Positions 6,764 to 13,459 of a stretch of 13,459 bases of DNA are shown here, piece after piece. Under the pieces are notes generated by a model. That model saw only the letters and a list, made by a program, of their open reading frames with translations, was not told the origin of the DNA and searched no databases. Positions within the stretch are counted from its first letter, which is position 1; every line of letters begins with the position of its first letter. Origin of the DNA: Planctomycetota bacterium (lineage in GTDB: Bacteria; Planctomycetota; Phycisphaerae; Phycisphaerales; SM1A02); the NCBI GenBank assembly GCA_014381385.1, contig JACNLR010000094.1:1-13459 (forward strand), read 5' to 3'. The position numbers and the translations under genes are program-made.

Positions 6764-9343
6764 TTAGGGTGTATAGTCAGCGGCTGGGTTACGTAATCGC
6801 TGCTTGAGGAAATCAGATTCTTTGTTGTCTTTAATATTGTCAACTTGCTCGTCAACAGGTAAGGAAATTTCCTGTAGCCTCTCAAGGTACTCTAAATTGT
6901 AGTTCCCATTGTTGTCGTCGAGTTGATTCACAATAACTGGCGTGATAAATACGAGGAGTTCTTCTCGAATTGTCGTGTCATCGATAGAAGTGAATAGCGC
7001 TCCTATGAGTGGAATGTCACCAAGAAGTGGAAATTTACGTTTGACCTTAGATTCGCTTTCTTTCAAGATGCCACCAATAAGTACAGTTTGTCCATCGCGA
7101 AGTTGTACTTGGCTTCGGACTTGTCTTCGGGAGAAAATTGGGTTGTCACCAACACCAACGGTCTGTTGGATGTCAGAGAGTTCAACATTAATGGTTAAAT
7201 CGACATTTCCGTGCGCTGTAATCCGAGGTCGAACATTGAGCATGACACCTACGTCTCGGTATTCAAAGCCTCCCTCAACAAGACCACTGCTTGTAGTGTT
7301 GCTTGTGGTACGTACAGGGACTTCTGAACCATTGAAAAAGATAGACTCTTGGTTGTCCGAAGTAAACGTTCTTGGTTGTTGGATAACTCGTACGTTGGTC
7401 AATTGGTTTAGTGCATCAAGAGCTATGCCAACGTTGTTTCCAACACCCAACGTAAAGAGCGCGCCGGGCTCGTCAAAGACACCAGAGAAAATCTCTCCAA
7501 TAGTGCCATCAATATCTCCATTAAAACCTACGGAGTTTTCGCCACTCCCTGCGACCCCAGTTCCCCAGCGGAGTCCGAGTTCTAACCCTTCTGTTAACGT
7601 GACCGCAGCAATCGTTGCTGAAATCATGACTTGGCGTGTAGGTTGATCAAATTCTTCAATCAGATCAAGTACGTAACCCATGTACTGCGGTGGAGCAACA
7701 AACGCCAGCGCGTTTTGCCTGACGATTGGCACGAGGCGAATTTTTGCAATAAGGGAAGACTCGGGTGATTGCTCATCGGAATTGGCTCCGCCTTGTTGCC
7801 AAGGGAAACTCATCTGGCCACCTGTTTCATTATCAGTTGATGTGGCGGAATCGCCAAAACCTTCACCAGAAAGTCCTTGGTCTGGTCTTTGGATAGTTGC
7901 TGATACTCCGGGCGCTGCAAGTAGAGCGTTAATTTCCTCAGAAAGTGCAACTGCATCAGCATGTTTCAATTCAACAATTTTGGGTAACCCGACATCGGAA
8001 GGTTGGTCGAGCGAGTCTATGATGGAATCGAGGAACGCAAAACTTTCTTCGGTCTTTGATAGAACAAGCAAAGCGTTTTTGTCTGGGTATGCTTCAAAAC
8101 GGTAGACGCCGCTCATGGCTTCGGTGACATCTGCGCGTTGTGTTTGGCCACCCGCCCTTGAACCACCGCGCGAACTCGCTGTAGTAGAGCCTCCACCGAG
8201 AATCTCCACGAGCAAGTTTTTGATTTTAATGGGATCGCTGAAGCGCAAGAGGTACATCTTGCTTGTTTCGATTGGTCTTGGAACATCCCATTCTTGAACG
8301 ATAAGTTGTTCGATATCTTCCATGATGTCAGGCTCAGCCTGCACTGTGACTGAGTTTTGTTGCATATTGACAGTGAGGCGAAGTTCGACTTCGGCAGTAT
8401 TTGTAGTTGTTGTGGTAGTACGATTTCTGTTTTGATTTCTATCAGCAGTATTTCTTGTACTTGAAGCTGAACCCGATTCTTCGAAAAGTTCAAGAATATT
8501 ATTCGAAATTTCTGAAGCATCAGCATATTTCAATCGAAATGTTCTCAACTCTCCACTTCGCCAAATGTTATCGAGTTGTGCGATGAGTGTTTGTACTTGT
8601 TGGCAAAGACCAACATCGCCAATGACAACGATTTGGTTGGACTCTGGGTAGACAGTAAGTGGGTTGTCCGACGAGGCGAACATATCGTTGATGTTTGTTG
8701 CAATGACATCAGCTGCAGTTTTTTCGACTGCAAAGACTTTGATGACGAGTGTGCCACGGTCCTGCCGGTTCATGACATCGTCGTTGACTCCGAGGACTGG
8801 AAATTCGCCGAGGTAATCTTTTATTTGCGTTTGTTGGCCAATGATAATCATATCTTCACGCTCAATGACAGCGATGCCGTTGAGGGCAAATGCTTGAAAG
8901 AGAATATCAAGGGCGATGCCACGGCTCACGGGCTCATCGTTTTGTAATGTGATTTTAGAGTTGTTCATTCCCATTTTTTTTATGGGGATAATGATTTTGC
9001 CCGTTGTTTCTGCGATGAAGGTGAACGTCTCAGTTACTGCTACATCATCAAAAGCAAGGATGACTTGGCCTTCTGGGACTTCACGCTTAGAAGGCCAGCG
9101 AATCATTTTGGTTTCATTATTGCCAACGATGACTTCTACGTCAGTTTCAAAGGCGGGCGTTTCAAAGTCATCTTCAAGTATCTCTACGATTTGTGACGTA
9201 TTGCTCCCTGATTCTTCAACTTCCTCTGGGAGATCGAGAATTGGTGCAGATTCGGGTGCTGGTCGTTCTTGCCCCGCTGCGAAGGTTGCCAGTGAAAGTA
9301 AGATAGCAGCGCTTATCTTTGCTGTGTTTTCTAGTTTAATCAT
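6764..9343 (-). CDS. gspD: Type II secretion system secretin GspD
   Basis: From the ATG at 9343 the protein has 859 residues and a clear signal peptide (KLENTAKISAAILLSLATFAAG). An upstream in-frame TTG at 9391 would bury that signal behind 16 polar residues, so I prefer the ATG. Its AGAAGGA (9360-9366) lies rather far away, 16 bases. Domains: N0/STN-like at about 90-175, then four N1-like (KH-like) units at about 195-260, 265-355, 360-445 and 455-568, and the secretin domain at about 570-805. Secretin marks are RQVMISATIAAV, VRVIQQPRTFTSDNQ, SEVPVRT, GVMLNVRPRI and KRKFPLLGDIPLIGALF. Linkers rich in Thr/Asn (about 295-318) and Gly/Ser (about 385-405) interrupt N-domains. Family members of about 650-700 residues have three N1-like units, so this protein has one more. 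It would form the outer-membrane channel. A type IV pilus PilQ is less likely given neighbouring gspK. Confidence 0.93.
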   Translation of the reverse strand: MIKLENTAKISAAILLSLATFAAGQERPAPESAPILDLPEEVEESGSNTSQIVEILEDDFETPAFETDVEVIVGNNETKMIRWPSKREVPEGQVILAFDDVAVTETFTFIAETTGKIIIPIKKMGMNNSKITLQNDEPVSRGIALDILFQAFALNGIAVIEREDMIIIGQQTQIKDYLGEFPVLGVNDDVMNRQDRGTLVIKVFAVEKTAADVIATNINDMFASSDNPLTVYPESNQIVVIGDVGLCQQVQTLIAQLDNIWRSGELRTFRLKYADASEISNNILELFEESGSASSTRNTADRNQNRNRTTTTTTNTAEVELRLTVNMQQNSVTVQAEPDIMEDIEQLIVQEWDVPRPIETSKMYLLRFSDPIKIKNLLVEILGGGSTTASSRGGSRAGGQTQRADVTEAMSGVYRFEAYPDKNALLVLSKTEESFAFLDSIIDSLDQPSDVGLPKIVELKHADAVALSEEINALLAAPGVSATIQRPDQGLSGEGFGDSATSTDNETGGQMSFPWQQGGANSDEQSPESSLIAKIRLVPIVRQNALAFVAPPQYMGYVLDLIEEFDQPTRQVMISATIAAVTLTEGLELGLRWGTGVAGSGENSVGFNGDIDGTIGEIFSGVFDEPGALFTLGVGNNVGIALDALNQLTNVRVIQQPRTFTSDNQESIFFNGSEVPVRTTSNTTSSGLVEGGFEYRDVGVMLNVRPRITAHGNVDLTINVELSDIQQTVGVGDNPIFSRRQVRSQVQLRDGQTVLIGGILKESESKVKRKFPLLGDIPLIGALFTSIDDTTIREELLVFITPVIVNQLDDNNGNYNLEYLERLQEISLPVDEQVDNIKDNKESDFLKQRLRNPAADYTP
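8396..8461 (-). repeat. Low-complexity Thr/Asn/Arg linker coding region in gspD
   Basis: The coding strand here encodes a serine/asparagine/arginine linker with six consecutive threonines between the two halves of the second N1-like unit. The DNA is built from near-repeats of GTT/GTA/GTG triplets on the plus strand. Such tracts often vary in length between strains, and the position is a flexible loop rather than a fold core. Confidence 0.45.
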
Positions 9344-9608
9344 GGGTGTACTTTTGGAATCCTTCTCATTTGCAGAAGTTATGTTTAACAAATTTTTTGT
9401 GCAGAGAGTAACGAAATGATGCGTGGGAATATTACTTCAAAATTGGAGTAGAAACTAAGAAAAACTATCGGACTCTCATCGGCAAAATAGGGTGTTGCGT
9501 AACAGAAAAGCCTATTTCAAGGAATTGGCTCTCATTAAAGTTTATTGCTCAAGGTACCCGTAGGAGGGGGTTCTTTCGTGCGTATTTTTTAGGGAATAAT
9601 CCCTTAAT
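9344..9608. other. 265-base spacer upstream of gspD without a gene
   Basis: This is the only sizeable gap in the minus-strand operon, so it may be a 5' leader with a separate promoter for gspD and the lipoprotein gene. I looked for -35/-10 pairs on the minus strand. TTGAAA and TTGAAG occur, but neither is followed by a good -10 at 16-18 bases. A small hairpin AGGGA-ATAA-TCCCT (9591-9604) sits next to the stop of the GspC-like gene but has no U-run in the right direction. No ORF with coding character and no tRNA-like fold is seen. Confidence 0.4.
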
Positions 9609-10208
9609 TTACCCTTCGACTTCCTTGAAGAAGTCATTGGAAGAGATGGGGAGTGGTTCTTCAAGGAAAAAAGGCTCATCGTCATCAAAGAGATCTATTT
9701 CGTACGTACCTCTTCGGTGCTGAACTTTTACCATCGTTGGCTCAAGCGTACTGAGCAATTTGAGACCATCCTTTTCCTCGCCTAGTTGCAACCTGATAAC
9801 CGGAGAACTACCCGAGCCGTTTCTAAACCATGCTTCGTTTCCAATAATCGCAATGAGTTTTGGGCCGGTATACGTCGCCGGAGCAGGGGGTGGACCAACT
9901 GGCTCTGGTGGTGGAGGTGGCGGGAGGTCAACCACTTCCTTCACTGGAGGTGGTGGGGGCGTAGGCCTTGCTATCCGAATAGGCTTAAAAAACGCAGATC
10001 TTCCGTTAAACCGTGCGATATCTGCAGCATTATTTTCATCGTATTGCTCGACAAGGGCAACCATCCTGTTACCTGATGGTTGATCGCCCGCTTGAGTAAA
10101 GAACGGTGAGACGATTACTGCGAAGGCTATGCACAGGAAAACGAAGAGTACGATGAGCGCACCGATACTCCACCCCAGTGGCCCCTTTAATTTGTCAATG
10201 GACATCAT
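9609..10208 (-). CDS. GspC/PilP-like inner-membrane protein with polyproline linker
   Basis: From the ATG at 10208 the protein has 199 residues. It shows a short cytoplasmic N-terminus, one membrane span (about 11-34), a periplasmic stretch, and a proline-rich linker (82-112, with runs of five and six prolines). A small beta domain follows at about 114-172 (GPKLIAIIGNEAWFRNG...VIRLQLGEE...LLSTLEPTMVKVQHRRGTYEIDL). This order matches GspC (membrane anchor, linker, HR domain) and PilP, which bind the secretin N0 domain. The gene lies just before gspD, which fits. The frame runs upstream to 10244, but the Shine-Dalgarno AAGAGGA (10217-10223) points to the ATG at 10208. That start overlaps the previous stop as ATGA; a second ATG follows at once. 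The acidic C-terminus (DLFDDDEPFFLEEPLP) is unexplained. No PDZ domain is present. Confidence 0.75.
   Translation of the reverse strand: MMSIDKLKGPLGWSIGALIVLFVFLCIAFAVIVSPFFTQAGDQPSGNRMVALVEQYDENNAADIARFNGRSAFFKPIRIARPTPPPPPVKEVVDLPPPPPPEPVGPPPAPATYTGPKLIAIIGNEAWFRNGSGSSPVIRLQLGEEKDGLKLLSTLEPTMVKVQHRRGTYEIDLFDDDEPFFLEEPLPISSNDFFKEVEG
9907..9959 (+). repeat. G-rich tracts opposite the polyproline codons, potential G-quadruplex
   Basis: The plus (template) strand has closely spaced GG/GGG/GGGGG runs at 9907-9927 and 9946-9959, which are the complement of proline codons in the GspC-like gene. Several two-tier G4 arrangements can be drawn. The codon bias of polyproline explains the composition, so a structural role is only possible. 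Confidence 0.3.
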
Positions 10209-10792
10209 CTGCGCCGTCCTCTTGAAGAAGTCGTTAGGACCCAAGCCTCGACGGATAAATCAACGCGGATCATTCTGCCATCTTTTTTCGTTAAGCGAAT
10301 ATCTGAGACCGCGTCAATCCATGGGCTGCCTTCGAGATCGGAGATTACTTTCAATATATTTTCTTGGGTTGCTTCAAATCGAATATCTCCGATTATGGCT
10401 TCAAGTTGTTGGCCGCTGTTTGCTATTCCGCGCATCGCGCTATTTTTCATTTTGCTTGATTTTGTCCGTGTATATTCATCATCTTTTACATTGTGCGAGT
10501 GTAAGATTGCATGTACAGCATCGGTCATCGCTGCGGCACCGGCGGCTTTGCTCCGTGGGAGCGTAATTGCACCAAAAGCAGTAACGGAATTCTTTACGCT
10601 CGATGTAAGTAAAATTGGTGTATTAACTTCTTTAATTTGAAGTTCAATTTCGTCTGCTTGAGCGGACCAACTCGCATCAAGCTGTGCAATTGTTGCATCC
10701 CACAGTAAAAAGGAAATCGTGATAACACTAGCCCAGAATGCCCACTGCATTGCCCTTGACCAAGTATTGACGCGTGCTAAGAATTCGTTCAT
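10205..10792 (-). CDS. GspM/PilO-like type II secretion platform protein
   Basis: The 195-residue protein has the architecture of GspM/PilO: a short cytoplasmic N-terminus, one membrane span (about 15-32), a polar coiled or linker region (35-125), and a C-terminal ferredoxin-like fold at about 130-187. That fold has LEAIIGDIRFEATQENILKVISDLEGSPWIDAVSDIRLTKKDGRMIRVDLSVEAWVL, written here as its strand-helix-strand order rather than as a single motif: IRFEAT (strand), ILKVISDLEG (helix), AVSDIRLTKK and MIRVDLSVEAW (strands). Sequence identity to any named member is not apparent, so the call rests on size, topology and position between the GspL-like and GspC-like genes. The start overlaps the previous stop as ATGA and has a strong AGGAGGT. 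The tail ends in a basic RGRRR. It is expected to dimerise with the GspL-like protein in the inner membrane. Confidence 0.72.
   Translation of the reverse strand: MNEFLARVNTWSRAMQWAFWASVITISFLLWDATIAQLDASWSAQADEIELQIKEVNTPILLTSSVKNSVTAFGAITLPRSKAAGAAAMTDAVHAILHSHNVKDDEYTRTKSSKMKNSAMRGIANSGQQLEAIIGDIRFEATQENILKVISDLEGSPWIDAVSDIRLTKKDGRMIRVDLSVEAWVLTTSSRGRRR
10217..10223 (-). promoter_or_regulatory. Ribosome binding site of the GspC-like gene
   Basis: AAGAGGA on the minus strand, 8 bases before the ATG at 10208 and inside the end of the GspM-like gene. It decides the start against the longer in-frame ATG at 10244. Confidence 0.6.
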
Positions 10793-12675
10793 TCTGGTAC
10801 CTCCTTTAATCGGTCAAGCAGGAGTCTCATCTCAGTACGCAGCCGCTTTTTTGTATCTGGGTCTGTGCGCCCGATGCGCTTAAGTCCTTCTGTAACATCT
10901 TTGAGAGCAATATTAGTCTCGTCTCGGCTCATCGTTTTAATAAGTTCAGGCGAGAGCGGGTCTGGGACTCTTGTTCTTGCTGAACCGGAGTCACGCGCGT
11001 CGCTGTGGGATTTTGCGCCTGATTCGCGACCGATTGGCCGAGATCGATCCGTTCTTTCGCGGTCGGCATGGTCACCCGTAAATGCTGGAGTATCTGTGTT
11101 TTCTGGAATAGTATCAGCGTTTGCTTCCGAAAGTGGCGAGGCATTTTCAGAGTATGACGTCTCTGTTTCGTCAGCAACTTCCACCTTGGGCTCCAAGTCG
11201 TTCATGGACATTCCTGCTTGGCGCATCGCAAGTGTCCATCGACCAAAGTCTTTCTCGGGCTTGTATGTTGGTCTTTTGAGTGAATCTGATACGGTAGCCC
11301 AAAGGTCAAACTCTCGGTCTCCGTATGTGCCTGCTGGGTTGTATGAAAATTCAATATCTTTATATATACCGGTGAACTGCAAATTTTCTTGCAATAGTGC
11401 AATCAATTCAGCAGCACTTTTACCATCGGCGTTTATCGCGCGACCACGGATTGAAATTGGCTCGCCGACATCGATTTGCAAACTGTTGATGTCAACCCCA
11501 ATAGGCACATTGTTAGTGATGTCAGAAATGAGTTTTGTCATTGGCCATGCAGATTTTGCAAGTTCTTTATAGACGACGTGTTGCTTTCTTTCAAGAACAG
11601 CTTCGCTGTATTGCGTCTGGATGTTCGGATTCATGACAGTAAGAACTGCGAGTCGAGTGCCCGATAGAATTGCGGGGCCAAGTGCCAGAGCAAGGACTGC
11701 TGCAACGATAAGCCGAGTTGCGAAAGTTCGGTTTTCTAAACGCAATGCTATTTTTTCTAGCGGGCTAGGATGTACTTCGACTGCATGTTGTTGCATCGTC
11801 GTAAGAGCTTGCAATGAGCCAGTTGCAGCAAGCAATGCCCCAATGGAAATGCCCCACGTATTCCACCAAGCATTATCAATGTTTGCAATGTGCTGAAATC
11901 GTTTTTTGGCTCCGTCAATAATGACATCCGGCAAGAGAAGGATGTTTTGTAACTCGAGGGTTTCTGCAAGTGCGTGTTGCAAGTGCGTGTTCATCGATTG
12001 CGTAAATGAATCAGAGTGGTTATGAATAACAGCAGTTTCATTTGCAGTTCTGAGGATGCCTTGTGTAAAGGAATCTCTGCTCGTAGCAATTTCACGGGTT
12101 GCTCGGAGTGCGGCACCATTTGCATGTGAAAGTGCAATTGTGACAGTACCGTGCTGCGGATCTGCATAGATGAGGGGTTCCGTGGGTCGAAGGCCATCGA
12201 GCAAGGCTGCAAGTGCGACAGCGTCGGGTATGAAACGAGCATTTTCAAGACACTTTGGGTATTGCAACGATGATGACTCTGGCCACGTGACTATGAGACC
12301 GACTCGATTGGTCTCGCCTACTGCACCATCAAGTGGAGCGAGCGCTCGTCTGTGTGCTGGGGTACCGCCAAGTAGTTTGGCTTCTGCTTGGAGCCGAAGC
12401 GCTTCAATGATTTGATCGTCTTCTACGTCTGGGAGGGTCGTTGTTCTGCAAACTGTGTCGCTGCCCTGCAAAACAGCATAAAGATTCGCTGGAGATTTGG
12501 CTGCGACGAGTTCGTTGAGTGCAGCATCGTCTTCAACAGCGATGGTTTCTTGAATTGACGGAGTACCGCTTTCGTCGAGGATCGCAAACAGGCAGTGCCA
12601 TGTGGTGCCAATCTGATGCACGATTGCGATGTGCAAATCATTTGTGGTTTCAGATTGTGTTTCTGTAGTGCTCAT
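10789..12675 (-). CDS. GspL-like protein (degenerate PilM-type cytoplasmic domain + PilN-type periplasmic domain) with long charged C-terminal tail
   Basis: The 628-residue protein has four parts. Residues about 12-290 form a cytoplasmic region arranged like the actin-fold half of GspL/PilM (LHIAIVHQIGTTWHCLFAIL at the start, IPDAVALAALLDG and IYADPQHGTVTIALSHANG in the middle), but the match is weak. A membrane span lies at about 320-345 (RLIVAAVLALALGPAILSG). Residues about 372-465 match PilN/fimbrial assembly style: LISDITNNVPIGVDINSLQI, ISIRGRA and AAELIALLQENLQFTGI. Residues about 470-628 are an extra tail: acidic 495-535, arginine-rich 538-570, then helical to the end. GspL normally has about 400 residues and stops after the ferredoxin-like domain. 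It would link the GspE ATPase to GspM in the inner membrane. Its start overlaps the gspK stop as ATGA, and its stop overlaps the GspM-like start the same way. Confidence 0.78.
   Translation of the reverse strand: MSTTETQSETTNDLHIAIVHQIGTTWHCLFAILDESGTPSIQETIAVEDDAALNELVAAKSPANLYAVLQGSDTVCRTTTLPDVEDDQIIEALRLQAEAKLLGGTPAHRRALAPLDGAVGETNRVGLIVTWPESSSLQYPKCLENARFIPDAVALAALLDGLRPTEPLIYADPQHGTVTIALSHANGAALRATREIATSRDSFTQGILRTANETAVIHNHSDSFTQSMNTHLQHALAETLELQNILLLPDVIIDGAKKRFQHIANIDNAWWNTWGISIGALLAATGSLQALTTMQQHAVEVHPSPLEKIALRLENRTFATRLIVAAVLALALGPAILSGTRLAVLTVMNPNIQTQYSEAVLERKQHVVYKELAKSAWPMTKLISDITNNVPIGVDINSLQIDVGEPISIRGRAINADGKSAAELIALLQENLQFTGIYKDIEFSYNPAGTYGDREFDLWATVSDSLKRPTYKPEKDFGRWTLAMRQAGMSMNDLEPKVEVADETETSYSENASPLSEANADTIPENTDTPAFTGDHADRERTDRSRPIGRESGAKSHSDARDSGSARTRVPDPLSPELIKTMSRDETNIALKDVTEGLKRIGRTDPDTKKRLRTEMRLLLDRLKEVPE
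10799..10805 (-). promoter_or_regulatory. Strong ribosome binding site of the GspM-like gene
   Basis: A consensus AGGAGGT lies 6 bases before the ATG at 10792, inside the last codons of the GspL-like gene. It is the best Shine-Dalgarno in the window and supports independent or coupled re-initiation at the ATGA overlap. Confidence 0.75.
11965..11990. repeat. 13-base perfect tandem duplication inside the GspL-like gene
   Basis: TGCAAGTGCGTGT occurs twice in direct succession (11965-11977 and 11978-11990). On the coding strand it encodes the 'NTHLQHALAET' region just before the 'LQNILLLPD' segment. Because 13 is not a multiple of three, the two copies are read in different frames, so loss or gain of a unit would shift the frame. 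Confidence 0.7.
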
Positions 12676-13459
12676 TGCTCTCTGTATTCCAATATCGTCA
12701 CAGGGAGGGTAGAACGATCGACGATTACTATTATTTCTTGCTCAACACCGCTTCCATTGGCTTTTCCAAGGCTAGAAATCGTATAGACGTTGCTCCTCGT
12801 AACAAATTGCTTACAAAGTTGCAAGATATCTGACGATTCGACTCCGGGTATGCTCAGATAGTCCACTGGACTTGTAATTCCGCCCATACTCGATGAACGG
12901 ATATAGAGAAGTTCCTCAACAAAGCGAGACCGCTCTGGGTAAAGTCGGTAGAGGATTTCTGGTGAAACGGTGTTGATGTTAATTCGCCCTTCGGGAGCTT
13001 CGTGTTGTTCAAACAGACTTGTTTCGGCAAAGATAATCCGCAACTGTTCGTCGGTTAGATTGGTGACGCCTTCCGCATCACCAGAAATGGAGCGGAGAGT
13101 TGTCGTAAGCAGGGTGGCGAGGGTAGCGTCGTCCGTTCCAGCAAAATTCAGTAATGCATCGGCTTGCTCTGGGGTGACGCCAAGACGCAGTTCAACTGTT
13201 TCAGCATCAATATTCCTTAGGTTTATACGCAACTCGCCGCTGTCGGTACCACCACCATCGACGGAATACGTAGTAAGGAGCGACGCCCAACCACCTTGTA
13301 AATAGTTATCAGGCTCGTCCCATGGCAAGCTTTCGCCACCATCGTCTTCGTTTGGGTCAAGCCGGTAATCGAGGTCCCAATCTTCACCGCGAACATCGTC
13401 TGGCATTACACCAGCGATGAGTTCAAGCTCAGCGATTGAGCGGAGTTTACCGTTTCTTG
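12672..13459 (-). CDS. gspK: Type II secretion minor pseudopilin GspK, 5' end cut by window edge
   Basis: The frame is open through the right edge. The first in-window ATG (13406) is internal, because the 17 codons before it continue the family pattern (RNGKLRSIAELELIAGV-MPDDVRGEDW). About 261 residues are visible; the N-terminal methylated hydrophobic helix and first part are missing. The conserved 'RSIAEL.LI.GV.PDDV' block and the later GRININTVSPEILYRLYP (helix-hairpin-helix-like) with DYLSIPGVESSDI are typical of the GspK globular domains. A 12-residue acidic loop (D-W-D-L-D-Y-R-L-D-P-N-E) precedes DDGGESLPWDEPDNYLQGGW. GspK caps the pseudopilus tip with GspI and GspJ, and T2SS pseudopilins bind calcium. 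Its stop overlaps the GspL-like start as ATGA. The other pseudopilin genes would be expected beyond the right edge. Confidence 0.88.
   Translation of the reverse strand, partial: RNGKLRSIAELELIAGVMPDDVRGEDWDLDYRLDPNEDDGGESLPWDEPDNYLQGGWASLLTTYSVDGGGTDSGELRINLRNIDAETVELRLGVTPEQADALLNFAGTDDATLATLLTTTLRSISGDAEGVTNLTDEQLRIIFAETSLFEQHEAPEGRININTVSPEILYRLYPERSRFVEELLYIRSSSMGGITSPVDYLSIPGVESSDILQLCKQFVTRSNVYTISSLGKANGSGVEQEIIVIVDRSTLPVTILEYREQ
13347..13382 (-). other. EF-hand-like calcium-binding loop coding segment in gspK
   Basis: The encoded loop has Asp at positions 1, 3, 5 and 9 and Glu at 12, with Leu at 8. This is the spacing of a canonical EF-hand loop apart from Arg instead of Gly near the turn. 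Calcium binding is inferred from the spacing alone. Confidence 0.5.

Noticed and set aside
6942..7646. A 234-codon plus-strand frame opposite gspD
   Set aside because: The secretin frame has conserved motifs throughout this stretch. The antisense translation is serine/proline-rich without domains.
9591..9604. Hairpin AGGGA-ATAA-TCCCT after the GspC-like gene as a possible terminator
   Set aside because: The stem is only 5 base pairs, and on the minus strand it is followed by A residues, not a U-run.
9624..10232. The 12-mer CTTGAAGAAGTC present near both ends of the GspC-like gene (9624-9635 and 10221-10232)
   Set aside because: Both copies fall in coding or ribosome-binding sequence, encode unrelated contexts and have no target-site features. 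The match is short enough to be chance.
10865..11572. A 235-codon plus-strand frame opposite the GspL-like gene
   Set aside because: It mirrors the coding bias of the minus-strand gene and shows no start signal or domain.
5579..13459. The minus-strand operon as a type IV pilus PilMNOPQ cluster
   Set aside because: The platform genes are PilN/O/P-like, but GspK at the head of the operon and the fused PilM/PilN-type protein fit a type II secretion system better.

Overview
The window most likely comes from a planctomycete-like, diderm, free-living bacterium of moderate G+C (mid-40s percent by eye). The clearest taxonomic hint is the GspK fragment at the right edge. It has an acidic LDPNEDDG-type stretch next to a 'LRS.AEL.L..GV.PDDV.GED' motif, which I associate with planctomycete general secretion proteins. 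The phylum call is an inference; no rRNA or tRNA gene is present to support it.

Layout. Positions 1-427 (minus) carry the N-terminal part of a small, glycine-rich multi-pass membrane protein that runs off the left edge. A 128-base divergent spacer separates it from a plus-strand block at 556-5530. That block holds three tightly spaced genes: (i) an exported DUF255/YyaL-type thioredoxin-domain protein fused to a C-terminal DsbD-alpha-like domain, (ii) a short stand-alone asparaginase N-terminal domain protein starting at a TTG, and (iii) a POT-family peptide transporter with a large extra domain before its last transmembrane helix. The block meets the minus-strand block tail to tail in a 48-base spacer.

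The minus-strand block (13459 down to 5579) is part of a type II secretion (T2SS) operon. In transcription order it encodes GspK (5' end outside the window), a GspL-like PilM/PilN-type protein, a GspM/PilO-like protein, a GspC/PilP-like protein, the secretin GspD, and a probable lipoprotein with beta-propeller character. The first four genes are joined by three consecutive ATGA stop/start overlaps. A 265-base spacer precedes gspD, and the lipoprotein gene follows gspD after 6 bases.

How the genes may work together. GspK-L-M-C-D form the pseudopilus tip, the inner-membrane platform and the outer-membrane channel of one secretion machine. The ATPase, the inner-membrane protein GspF and the major pseudopilins are not in the window and would be expected to the right. 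The plus-strand genes could serve thiol-redox chemistry in the envelope and peptide or asparagine use, but a link to the T2SS is only suggested by adjacency. The most unusual feature is the pseudopilin (GspG)-like segment inside the POT transporter. Others worth attention are an EF-hand-like loop in GspK, an extra secretin N-domain, and a long charged tail on the GspL-like protein. I do not see a wholly new system, CRISPR array, transposon or RNA gene here.
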